Assembly (NCBI RefSeq): GCF_034702125.1
Contig: NC_085861.1
Location: forward strand, 51,231,795 to 51,295,794
DNA: 64,000 nucleotides
Direction of reading: 5' to 3'
Source: Engraulis encrasicolus
Lineage: Eukaryota; Chordata; Actinopteri; Clupeiformes; Engraulidae
Shown one piece after another: positions 1 through 64,000 of this stretch. The position numbers and the translations under genes were made by a program. The notes under the pieces were generated by a model. That model ran no database searches. It worked only from the letters and a program-made list of their open reading frames with translations, and was not told the DNA's origin. Within the stretch, counting starts at the first letter, position 1. The number at the start of each line of letters is the position of its first letter.

Positions 1-2478
1 TAAGATTTACTTTGCCAGATATTTGGATCTGTAACAATGTCCCCGGGTTGAGATTTAGTGTCAGATGGGCTTATTTGTAAAGTAGTGTCAGATGGGCTTG
101 TTTGTACAGTATAATGTGTTGTTGTTAATTAAAATGCATTTTGTATGCTGTGGATTCTGTGTATGTGGTGACAAAACAATAAAAAGATGTCTGTAAGTTC
201 TATTACACATTGTAAAATTGCATACATTTTAAAAATCACCTACTCTAAGTGTGTATCACTGATTCTTGAGAAAGTGGCTAAAACAGGTTGTAATCTTGAA
301 AGAAAAAAACGAAGTGAATTACAAAATAATATGGTATATCCTCGTAGACAAAGGTCTTGGCTTTTCAGAAATGCACAAGGCCAATCCCCCCATTTTCCAT
401 TTTTTTCAGAAATCAGGTTTTTCTCCGATCATACCTTGTTTTTTGTCAACACCGTCAGACACAATTAAAAGCAATAAAAAGTGTATTGATTTGGTTGCAT
501 ATGTATCTGGAGTTTTTAAATGATTGTGTGTGTTTTTTGGTTCACACATACACGGCTTCATGTGTTCTAATTTAAAAATATGTGCTGTCAGACAATGCTT
601 ACTTAATGGCTAAATAGATCAAACATTTTTTTGTAATTTCACAAATATTCGTGTAGGCTTAAATTTGCTATTACTTTGATAATTCAACAACTACAAAGGA
701 AAATTTTGTAAGCACATTCATTTAAAATGTCCAAAACTCCTTCTTACGGTGGTGACTTAAGAACTGACGGTGGTGACAGTAATCTGAAGGTGGTGAAAGT
801 GACCTAATTATTACCTACATTTAGCAAAATAAATAGCCCTCTCAAGTCAATGACATCTAGCATAAACACTTTATTTTTGTGTGTGCACAGTATGTTTATG
901 CATGTGTTTTTCTTCATTTCTTAGATACTCTAGGAAGTAGGCCTAGATTGTTGAAAGTGTGGCATAAACAGGTTTTAAGTTGTTCAAATCCAAAATATAG
1001 AGGTGTATTATCATAGATGAACGTCTTGGCTGTGCAGTGAATGTATTGGCCAAACTCCCATGTTTTACATTTTTCATAAAATGGGCTCTTTCTTGGTTTT
1101 GTCACCAGCGTCAGACAGAATTAGAAGTAAAAAAATAAGTTTACTGTATTTAAGTGAATTACTTTTACAATTCAACATAATTGTAGATACTTATTGGAAG
1201 CAAATTCTTAAAACTTGTCAAAAACATGTAAAACACATGCTTTTTTGTGAACTACATCAGATGTCACCACCGTCAGGTTTTGTGACAAAAAACCCTCCAA
1301 ATGCACCTCAGTGGAGGCTGGAGTATAAGTTTGGGTCACAATTATTACTAACATGTCTGGTAATGTTTCATTAACCAGCACAATTTAGTAAAATATGGAA
1401 CAAGATGATGAGCGGAACAAAATCTGACGGTGGTGACATCTGACGGTGTGAGACAAAAAAACACTCTTTTACATATTGTGCATTTTTTGCTCACATTAGC
1501 CACTTCGTTTTCGCTCTGTTTCTTAGGGGCTTCATGACGCTTCTGAAAAAGTATATATTATTAACATTAATGTAACAATAATACTATTAAAACCCCCGAC
1601 GGTGTTGACAGTTTATGGTTGGGACAGTACCAGTGTCCAAACAAATGATCAAATTGAGGAGAAATTAGTAAACTTACAGGAGCTTCAGTGATGGTTAAGT
1701 ACTCAGTAGATCTAAAGGTTTGAAAAGGGGTCCTAAGTAATGACAATGACCTTGCGCATACCTGATTTTATTGTCTTTTTAAAAAAATCTGACGGTGGTG
1801 ACTAATATGCTGGACACACTTTCAGCAATCAGAAAATAGTAGTAAATATTGCTTTACACGCACTATGTGCATATCTGCAGAACCACTTCAATATGGACTT
1901 TCACATCATGGTGATATTATTCAATAATATCAGTGATTTTTACATTTTTAAGTCAACTGAAATGATGATGTCTGTCCTTGGGACAGCTGTTTTTACAGGG
2001 TGTGGGCAGGTTTATAGCCATGAAAAGTAATAAAATTACACTTAAATATTTCAAACGACTGTACATTTATGTAACAGACCCCTGTGTCTTTACCTGGATT
2101 CATTTTGTTCATGAAAATATAGTTTATTTTCAACAGAATTGGCAGTTTATTGCAGAGACATGTTTTAGCCGCTTTCTCAAGAATCAGTGTGTATACATTT
2201 TCATTTGTTTACATTTATACATTTTGGGATGCCCTGTACGTGTTATTTTGCTTTTGGACTGGCGCTGTGCCAGGCTTGGGTGGAGTGTAGCCTCTTTGTG
2301 CAGATGGGCCCGTTCACTCATTGCTGAAAAGACTCTGCTACAACATTGTTATGGCATCACTGAGAGCCTTAAGTAACTGATTAAGACTCAGTTATTACAA
2401 TTTTGGTGACAGTCATGTTGTAACATAGGCCCTGTGCAGAGTGGTTAAGTGCGTGTGTGTGTGTGTGTGTGTGGACAG
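1..2478. repeat. invs intron: diverged duplication with dispersed GACGGTGGTGAC motif
   Basis: There is no exon signal. The motif 'ctgacggtggtgac' or its complement recurs near 448, 748, 767, 1100, 1262, 1427, 1442, 1596 and 1791. The stretch about 260-490 is a diverged copy of about 925-1150 (shared order: gtcttggct, ccaa, cccattttcc, gtcagacaga/caattaaaag). A segment at 257-277 (cactgattcttgagaaag) recurs inverted at 2169-2189. This looks like one or more copies of an unrecognised interspersed element. Confidence 0.55.
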
Positions 2479-17923
<15,445 letters not shown>

Positions 17924-18484
17924 GGACACCAAGACACATCCCTGCCTGGGATGGAGTGATGGGTGTTAGATTGGGAGTGTTGAGTGGACTGTCCTTTTTT
18001 TATTCGATTTGGGGCTTTTTAGCCTGTGGACCATGAAGATGGAGACAGGACAGCTGTCTGAGAGAGATGGGTTGGGAGCTGACCCAGTCCGGATTGGAAC
18101 CTGGGTCGGTGTGTTACTGCGCCCTACCGTGGACCACCTGTCCTGATGTATTTAAACAGCAAAACCAAAATCAGAACTCTAATGTAGGCAAGATGCATGA
18201 CTCAGCTACAGTAGAAAGGCGTGCAGGTGTTGGCAGTAAGCAAGGACTTTTGTCCTAGCGGTGTGATGTGCAAATGGGACAGATGCTCTATTGTGTGTCA
18301 GTGACACGAGACTCTTGGCCCTCGCCAGAGTTGGATCTCTATTCGGTAGCCATGACAACCCAGTAGGTCATGGGGTTAAATACACAACATGGCTGACCTT
18401 CTGTATTGCAGATATCACCACACGCACATGCACACCATGACACAGAGGACTAACAGGTGCAACTGCGGGCGGAGACCACTAGCT

Positions 18485-18564
<80 letters not shown>

Positions 18565-19251
18565 GAAAATGTATCTAGGGAATGTGATGTTACTACGGTA
18601 CTCCTTGGGATTTATGTAACTGGTTTGACCTGTTGAAGTCATGTTGCTGATCAGAGTGCAATGAGAAGTGAATTGTATACGTGGCCTTAAGTGCCTTTGT
18701 CATTGAATGTTACATATGTAAAAATGTGACTTCTTTTGAGACTGACCCGGATCATCCATAGATTCTACCAGGTCAATCACTTCCATAGTTTGTTAAGTTA
18801 AGTTTGAAACTGGCTGTTTTTTTTCATCCTTTTCATCTACCCTCAACATTCTAGACATCAATGTATTTGGCACTTTTATAATCCAAAGTATTTACAATGT
18901 GTCCTGTATGTTTGGACGACCCTGTATTTGCCTGTATTGTCCCATTTTGGTTTTCGTTTTCAATATTTGGGAGCATCATTATTTAAATCTCTCCATCAAA
19001 ACATCTCTGGTTCTGGTATTATTGACCACAGTCACCACTATCATAATTCATTAAGGGCCCTAAGCATTTTATTGACTTTTTTTGAAAGCTTACTCTCTGG
19101 TGCCTGACAAAACAACATTTTGACATTACAGAAAAGGCATCAATTTATCCACAGGTAGCACAAACCAATTTCCATGTTTATTCCTGGAGTACCACACACA
19201 GGTTAAAATGAAACTCCACCATCCAACTGGCCTAATGTTTTGGGCCCATAA
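17924..19251 (+). other. invs 3' UTR with SINE-like and (GT)n sequence
   Basis: Presumed 3' untranslated sequence. It holds a tRNA-like repeat fragment near 18060-18140 (gattggaacctgggtc resembles a B-box region), a (GT)n tract at 18486-18563 and otherwise AT-rich unique sequence. I see no coding signal. Confidence 0.5.
18486..18563. repeat. (GT)n microsatellite in the invs 3' UTR
   Basis: About 39 GT units about 560 bases after the stop codon; if transcribed it would be a long UG tract in the mRNA. Confidence 0.95.
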
Positions 19252-19257
19252 AATAAA
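19252..19257 (+). promoter_or_regulatory. invs: Candidate invs polyadenylation signal (AATAAA)
   Basis: This AATAAA lies about 1.3 kb after the invs stop, within 'cccataaaataaagg'. It is the best signal I see before the convergent tex10 3' end. No cDNA evidence is available. Confidence 0.4.
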
Positions 19258-19518
19258 GGACTACAAAGTATTTAAATGTCAAGTGTCGCAAAGAGCAGTA
19301 CAGTTGCCCCATGGGGACTCGAACCTGGACCCTCTGGGGTACCATGTGGGGCTCTGACCAAGAGCCAGGCTCATTGGCATTACAGTCAGGGCACACCCAT
19401 AACCCTAGTAATTGTGATTGGGGTGGTGGAGTAGGGTGTAGTGAGCACCTAATGCCAAGGTCAACAGGGTCATCCATACTATTGGACTTCAGTCCGGATT
19501 GCAGAATGATACATGATG

Positions 19519-19559
19519 TTTATTTAACACTCATTACTCATAGATTTGAGATTTTTATT
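19519..19559 (-). promoter_or_regulatory. tex10: Candidate tex10 polyadenylation signals (two AATAAA)
   Basis: TTTATT at 19519-19524 and 19554-19559 read as AATAAA on the minus strand, about 330-370 bases past the tex10 stop. They imply a short 3' UTR and non-overlapping convergent transcripts. Confidence 0.4.
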
Positions 19560-19884
19560 CATTTCTAAAAAAATGTTTTTTTTTCTTCATTAAAAAGAAA
19601 TGAGTATCAAAACAAAAACAAAAACAAAAACGTGAAGTGTGTGTGAGAAAATAAGTCTATGAGGAAAAAGACAGAGGATATAGAGAGCCGTAAGTCACTT
19701 TCCCATAGGACCCAAGATAAGAGAAGAAAAGGAAAACGAAAGACAACCAATGGGAGTGAAAGGAGAACTCAGATTTGAACTCAACAATTGTTGTTTGTTT
19801 TTGTCTTAGCCCCCATGCAGGGCCATGACTTGGGCTCTCTAGCTGTTGTCAATGGGGCGGGCTTCTTCTGAAGCGGGACGGGTG

Positions 19885-50834
<30,950 letters not shown>

Positions 50835-53800
50835 TTTCAACCTCGCATCAAATAGTAAGACACTGCAATTACAAAACCAGTTGACTGCTCAGTGACAGAA
50901 CGAAACAAAACAACAGAACATGCACCCATCTGTTCGCATCTGAAGTTGTTTATAGAAAATAACACCGGCGTGTATCGTAATACGGATCACTTCAGATAGT
51001 TATTGAGTAAGCACACAAAAAAATATGCAAAATGTGTTCATGCACCGATAAGACCTTTATGAATGACCTAGTAACGTTGATAAAACATCGACAGGAGCCC
51101 AAAAAATCTTTTTTAGCATTGGAGCTAGTGACAGATAGCAGCTGGAACACAGTCCACGTTACAAACCCAAAACGCGAAAACTAAATTGGACACAATTTCA
51201 CCAGAACAATAACAACCATATTTTACCTGCATAAAGAAAAGTTCAAGGTGATTTTTTTTATATCTTAATTTAATCCATGCATGTGTTTATATCGTAGTGG
51301 TACACTTCAGAAAATACCTCGCGTTGTTTCTAAATGTGGGGTCCTGCAAGGATTAGGTATCTGTGTCATTGCCTGAGCGCATTTCTGTCTATCAATATGC
51401 CAGAGAGCGATTTCGTTTACCAAATAGACATAGAGCTCTAGGACCTACGTGTGTAGCCTACCGTCATTCTGCGCACTCATTCTTTGTTCTTTTTTTTTTT
51501 TTTTTTTTAATTAGGCTTATAGTCCACTTGAAAAGTAGCAGGTATCGCATTCGTTATACTCTGGAAGTCGTCTGCTTTGTGCGACAGTCTCCAGATGGCA
51601 GGCTTCACGCTCCAACATTGGAGTGCGTGTGAGGTAGCAGAGAAACTGGACTAGAGCTGCTGCTGTTGCTATGATGAGAAGGGTTGACTGATGGAGGACT
51701 GTGTAATGTTTGTTTTTTACCATGTGTATTTTGTTTTCTTTTGCAATAGGCCTAGCAATAGGATTTGGTCTAGGCCTACGGCACAAGCCTAACCGCCATT
51801 CAGTGTACTACTAGAGCGTGCTAGGCAGGCGTGTCAAACTGACTGAGGGCCAAAATCAAAATCTAGAATGAAGTCGTGGGCCAAAGTCAATATTTATTTG
51901 AAAAACGACTAAACTGACTTGACTAAAACTGTGCATACACACAATTAGGCCTAATACTGATATTAAAATGTGACAAACAAATTACCATCATAGTGTGCCT
52001 GCACATAGCCTGGGAACTCCCATACTGCCTTTAGTTCTACACAATCTCACTTGTGATTAGGTCTGGTGTTAACCAGGCAAGGCCTGCACATAGCCTGCAA
52101 TGAAACTCCAATTGATAAAAGGTTATCTCAGACCCAGGTATAGGCCTACTATAATTTCAACGGTGTGTTATGTTATTGAAATCGGCAAAGGTTAGTGCAA
52201 ATGGTGGGGAGAAAACTTCTCTTACATTTAGACCTGAAGGCCTTGGAACAGTCTTGGGTAGCCTAGTTGTTTCAACAAACATCTATGCCAACACTTCACA
52301 AAGCAGGGCTTTTGGGTGGAGATCAGGGGAGATCCCATTGCTTGATAAAAGCCATAAAAGCAAACACCTATTAATTATATAAGATAATGCGGACAAAGCA
52401 CAATAGGCCTACCTTTTTAAACGTTTTAAGGTCAGATGAAGCAAAACAAGAGCTTTTGGGTATTGCACACAAACAGTATGCTTACTGTGCAAAAAAAAAA
52501 AAAACATTGGCCTATTTAGGAAAAAGAACACCATGCCAAAAATGAAGCATGAACCATAACTGTGTTACTGCTTTGTTGCATCAAACAACATTACACCAAA
52601 CAAGTTCTGTTGAAACAAAGCAGGACAAATGACTAGTTGTGTGCAGTTGTGTATCCGTTGATGTCTATGCCAGCTGGTGCTGTAGGCTACTTGTCCTGCT
52701 TCAAATGCATTGAGGCGAAGGTGTCTGGCATCGCATGAAAAAGGTATAAGTTAAAAATTATAGTTCACGGCTAGCCACTTTGTCAATATTGCACCTTCCA
52801 TGTGTCGGTTGGTTGGTCTGGCCATCATTTGCACTTCTCATTTATGCATCTTGGTGTCATCACTCCAGAGTGATAAGACCATAGTCTTCATCACAGGCAC
52901 ACTCTACGCAGTCTCTTTTTGATCCCAAGCGTTTTTTTCCTGACAACAGCCATGCTTAATGTGTACTACTGTGTCAGAGGAAATAGGCCAGTCAACCTAG
53001 ACTTAGGCGCTGTTGTTTACATAACTGCAGTACACTTGCCTGCCAATTTTCTACAACCCCTCTCACCCGGAGATGAAGACATCAGGGGTTTTAAGCAGTC
53101 GTGCCTGAGTAATCAAGTCAAGTCAAGTAATGCACTTACTATCCTGATTCCCAGCCTCAGTGAAACATTTCACATTTCACAGTCAGATGTTTTGGTCACC
53201 CTCTCAACTTTGATTTATACTTTGTAATGGCAATACAATTGAGCTGCAACTGCTAAAACTCTGCCATGACTACTTGTTAGCTAGTCCGGGCCAAGGCCGA
53301 GCTCAATATAGCCCCGAGGTAATTATCTCACTCTTGAGGAAGTGCCATCAGTGTGTGACGTGCAACTCTTTAACACTTTAATGAGACTAAAGCACATGAG
53401 GCCTGTTGCTGACGCAGAACTGCCGTGATGCTCCATGATGCCTCCTTGTTTGTCCAATTGGCAGGTTGTCTTGGAAAGCTCTTTCTTCCTGCTTCCCAAT
53501 CCATGTTGTCTTGTGGGTCAATGAGCCTGATGTATAAATATCAGGTGTCAAACGTGAGGTTAATCGCAGCTCACCACACTCAAGTTAAACCCAAGTATTT
53601 TAGGATGAAGAGTAGTAGGCCATGGCGTCTATCCTCAAGCAGCTCCTATGTTCTGAAGAAGTTGTAGCAACGCCGAAACGTTAGTCGGGGGTTTGCACAA
53701 AATAAATATTCAAAAACTAAGCAGCAGTGTGCTCCAGCCTCTACTTTCAAATGATGTTTGTCCCACTGTGATGCACCTGCAAGCTGAGGGATGATGCGTA

Positions 53801-54477
53801 GAGTAGTCCCAATTGAACTGAGCCTTTACATGCTGTTGCAGTGCCTACCACCCAGTCCTATTACGTTGAATCCAGTGAGTGAAATGATTTCTTTGGCTGA
53901 AAATTAGAGGAGAGGGGCCTCCTGTACAAAAGATTCTTCCAGTATGTATACAAAACACTAAGCTTACATAACTTGTTGAGGAAATGTTCAGATGTTCGTG
54001 TGTGTGTGTTCTGAATTTCACCTTTAATGGGATGCACAATGAGAATGTGCATGAAAACCTGTTTATATTCATGTATTAATACATTGAATCATTTGGTGCA
54101 TGTAGCCTCTTTTTGCAAAGATTCAGTAGGCCTATAGGAAGTCCAGGATGTCTTAATAGATGAGGCTTCAACTTCTTCTCTCTAGGCTGTCTAGACTAGA
54201 GGATATATTTGTGAAAGGCGATGTAGGTGATTTCAATTGATGAAATCAATTAACTTTCATGTTTCCCTGCATATACAGTATGTGAAGAGTATGTGTGTTT
54301 TCTTAAATAACTTTTGTCATTCATGAAAGTCTTTTTGCACTTCTGTTCACTTTTCATACATTGAACACATCCAACTAGGCCAGCAAGCTCCAAATCCTTT
54401 CCAGGAAAGTAATCTACCACCTGGCTGTGATTAACCAGGATTATAGCCTACCATTTGGTTAATCCTGTGTTTTTTTA

Positions 54478-54640
54478 GATTTTTTTTAGCTTTTTGTGCC
54501 TTTATTTGAGAGGACAATGAAATGAGTGGGGAGCAAATGAGGGGGGCAAATGACTCCGGCAGGAATCTAACCTGAGTCACCGGTATAGTGGCCCAGCCCT
54601 GCAGTGTCCATACCGTATAGGCCACGGTTGGGCCAATACT
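54478..54640 (-). mobile_element. tRNA-derived SINE (minus)
   Basis: Plus strand reads gcctttatttgagaggaca ... caggaatctaacctgagtc ... ataggccacggttgggcc, i.e. an inverted tRNA-like head and pyrimidine-rich body. Confidence 0.6.
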
Positions 54641-54974
54641 TTGTGTTTTAATGAATTTACAAGTTGCCACAGACTAGTGTCCCTATTCTTCAGTTATGCA
54701 CATGAATACAATATTGCAGTCATGTTCACGTCACGAGTGGTGTAATATAGTAGGTTATGTCAAAACAATATAGGGCCTACGTCCCCTTCATATTGTTCAG
54801 GGTGGGATTTGAACTTGAAGCCCTCTGATCCAATCCCTTGACGGACTCCTAAACCATTACCATTACCACACATTATTCAAATTCACATCACATTTTTATG
54901 AATAATACACAGTTCTTCAAAATATATATTTTTAAATATAGGCCTACATGATACACACAATATACATGACTGTG

Positions 54975-55290
54975 AAGGAGTGGCCATCACAAGGGTTGTG
55001 AGCCTGGCTCCTTGGTGTAGTGGCCAGTACCCGGGTGTCGTGATATCACAGAAGGTCTGGGTTTGAGTCCCGGAGGGGCACTCCCCTTTGCTACAGATGG
55101 TATCAGAAATGGGACAAGCAGCCACAAGGTCACCGGAGGCTGTGGCGAAGGGAAGTAGAGTTGCCCAGCCGGGACTTGAACCAGAGCTTCTTGGGTAGCA
55201 AACTGGGGGTCTGACCGCTACACCAAAGAGCCAGGCTTGTTGGTGTGGCAGTCAAAACACACCCACAACCCTAGTGGTGATCACTTCATC
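54975..55290. repeat. Inverted pair of tRNA-like repeats
   Basis: 54975-55095 (gtgaaggagtggccatcaca...ctggctccttggtgtagtgg...gggtttgagtcccgg) and 55147-55285 (gcccagccgggacttgaacc...ccaaagagccaggcttg...cacaaccctagtg) are the same family in opposite orientation. A further diverged copy spans 55505-55870. Confidence 0.65.
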
Positions 55291-56092
55291 ACATTGCCTT
55301 CCCCTTCGGAAAGCGTGGTGTCCCTCACAGAACTGCCCATCACGCTTCTTCCATCCAGAGTGGCCCATCAACAATGCTTCACCTATCACTGGGGTTCCTC
55401 GCACCGGGGTCACCAATCCTGGGGGTGCCTCACATGGCATTATGGTTCACACACAATGGGTACACTTCTGATGGCCTCACAGTAGCCATCCCACTTCTGA
55501 CACCATTTGTAGAGGAGGGGAGTAGAGTTGCCCAGCCAGGACTTGAACCCGGACCTTCAGAACTCACCCACAACCCTAGTGATGGTCACAGAGGCGCACC
55601 CAGCTGTGTTAGCCATACAAGGGGCCAGAGGATAGATAACCCTGGTGCAAGGGATAATGGGGCATCCTGGAATGGGAGAAGTATGGTGGGTTGTATGTGA
55701 GGGACACCAGGAGTGTGTGAAGGCAGTGTGATGGAGTGGCCATCACTAATGTTGTGGGTGCGTTCTGACTGTCATGTCAATGGGCCTGGGTCTTTGGTGT
55801 AGAGAGAACCCCAGTATGCAACCCCAGAAGGTCCAGATTTGAGTCCTGGCGCGACAACTCTACTGCCCTTTGCTGACATTTTCAGGGTTCTGTTGATTTT
55901 ATACTCAAGCCTACTCTAAGTGCTTACGCAGCCTATGAGTGTTGCTGTTGAAATATGTTAATAGGGAAGTTGATTATTTGTCCAGCTGTTGCAGCTCTGC
56001 TGTGTGGTAGCAGCACAACCCCCCATTCACATCTCGCTGCCTGTGTTCGGTGTCTACCGTGCCTTTAAGCGCGGCCGTCGTCTATAAATAGT

Positions 56093-56100
56093 CTGGCTGC
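56093..56100 (+). promoter_or_regulatory. TATA-like box, possible hdac9 promoter
   Basis: TATAAATA follows a locally CG-rich stretch (gcgcggccgtcg), about 1.15 kb before the hdac9-like ATG. Position and context are suggestive only; the 5' UTR exon structure is unknown. Confidence 0.25.
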
Positions 56101-57242
56101 ATGCCTGTGGCTGAGCGGGGGACAGGTCACATTATGGAGGAAGATGAAAAATTTAAAGGCGCAGTATTCCACTCATACTCAAACTTTGAACTCTGCACTG
56201 GCTGAAAGGCTAGAACTGTATGTTTTGAATGGAGCAAATGAAATGTTTCTTTCGATTTTACTTATCTTTTAGGCCTACTCAGATTAACAGGCTTGTTCTA
56301 TACATAATCAGCAGAAAACCTTGCAGGCTAACTAATCAAATTGTAGAATAGATTACAACAAACCCATAAACATGTTGAGCAATGGGACACGTGACATTTT
56401 TGTTAGGATCATGCCCATGTAGAAAGGGCATGAATTGTGATGCCTATTCATTTTCTATACTGCCCACAATAGCAATAAGCCAAGACACATGGCTGCTGTT
56501 TATTTTATCATAGCTTCCTTTTTAAAAACTATGCTGTTGACAATGAAAGGAAAGGGGGCATACTTATTTGCTTTCATATTCCTCAAGAAAGACTAGACTT
56601 TTTGAAAAAGGAACATTAAAAGAGTGATTGAGCTCTCCCAACAAAAAATGAAAGCAAATGGGAAAAGGAAAGAAGAGAAGAAAGGAGTGAGGAAAAACCT
56701 CTGTGTGGATGTGAGCGAACAAGCTATAGCTGCTGCTGGGAGTATAGCTCAAGTGAGCAGCTGTCTTTGGTGTGTGGTATTTTTAAACGCATCAAATGCT
56801 GCTCCAATCCCCTTGCCGCGACAGACTTATTTTTAGCCGGGCCAGCCATTGTTCTATTTCTGTCACCTGTGGTGAGCACACTGTTGTTGATCCACATGGA
56901 AATGACTGTTGGGCTCACACACAGTTGCCTGAATCGCAGGGATCGGAGCTTTCGTTCTCTTTCAGGACATTAAGACGATTTCTACTTGCTGTACGTGGAC
57001 ATGGAAACATTATAAGAAAATAGCAGTAGAAACCAGAGCAGCGTTTGCCTGAGGAGGGTTTTTTTTAAAGGCGCGGGGAAGCTGCACACGCGACACTTTG
57101 TTGCTGTTTTGAGAGGAGCCGAGGAAAGGAGAGCGGGCACAGGATCTGAAGCGTGCTAGAGGGTGTGCGAGGGGGACAGCCCGGACAGGAAGAAGCCGAA
57201 GCACTAACACTAGCGGATGAACAGATTGTACAAGAGGAAAGT

Positions 57243-63851
<6,609 letters not shown>

Positions 63852-64000
63852 GTATGTGCAATGGAGCATGCTTACCCATCCTGGCACAACAGTGTTTTGT
63901 TTAATATACTTGTATTGTATTGTCTACTTGTATTGTTTGTTTTGAAAATTATTAATACATTGTTCACTGTCGGTACCTAAATGTGTAAGGTGGCAGGTAC

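Larger units (their letters stand above)
50835..57152. other. tex10-hdac9 divergent intergenic region
   Basis: No protein-coding exon is supported on either strand. It contains the tex10 upstream region, a partial 'aggcgtgtcaaactgactgagggcc' repeat (51827-51910), poly-T/poly-A runs, a repeat with 'gccgaaacgttagtcgg' (53650-53700), a SINE at 54478-54640 and tRNA-like repeats at 54975-55290 and 55500-55870. Confidence 0.6.

Noticed and set aside
51363..53667. Small ORFs between tex10 and the HDAC gene
   Set aside because: Lengths are near random expectation for AT-rich DNA, with no recognisable domain or splice-linked partner.

Overview
This is a window of a teleost (ray-finned fish) nuclear genome. 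The genes are split into short exons with canonical GT-AG junctions. The spacers are packed with very long (GT/CA)n microsatellites, tRNA-derived SINEs, Tc1 and hAT-type DNA transposons and MITEs. Frequent 'taggcct' and 'gtcaagtcaagtcggcttta' motifs would fit a clupeiform-like fish, but that placement is only a guess. No prokaryotic, viral or CRISPR feature was seen.

Three protein-coding genes are present. (1) invs (inversin, a ciliary ankyrin-repeat protein) on + from 2479 to its stop at 17923: 11 exons, all splice phases compatible, 662 residues; the N-terminal ankyrin exons lie upstream of the window. (2) tex10 (IPI1-like subunit of the PELP1-TEX10-WDR18 / rixosome ribosome-biogenesis complex) on -, complete, from its ATG at 50834 to its stop at 19885: 15 exons, all phases compatible, 924 residues. 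(3) The 5' part of a class IIa histone deacetylase, most like hdac9, on + from 57243 to the right edge: six exons covering the CtBP motif, the glutamine-rich coiled coil and the MEF2-binding segment; the catalytic domain lies beyond the window. invs and tex10 converge tail to tail, with poly(A) signals about 260 bp apart. tex10 and hdac9 are divergent, about 6.4 kb apart, with SINE-rich spacer between.

Region by region: 1-2478 is invs intron with a dispersed 'gacggtggtgac' motif and a diverged duplication. 2.5-18 kb holds invs exons, many abutting GT/CA repeats or transposons. 18-19.6 kb is the convergent 3' ends. 19.9-50.8 kb is tex10, whose introns hold an apparently intact Tc1 transposase (44995-46612), a 2-kb hAT derivative (37967-39994), a 1.1-kb palindromic TA-flanked element (33008-34109), a 54-bp minisatellite and several MITEs. 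50.8-57.2 kb is intergenic. 57.2-64 kb is the hdac9-like 5' end.

The most unusual features are in invs. One intron (6030-6241) has near-identical coding sequence at both edges, the signature expected of intron gain by tandem duplication of an AGGT site. The next 5' splice site has been amplified into a 31-bp minisatellite carrying nine further potential donors. A 905-bp, about 99% perfect foldback element with TTAA target duplications sits 26 bp upstream of another invs exon. In both long genes, transposon ends and (TG)n tracts repeatedly fall within a few to tens of bases of splice sites.
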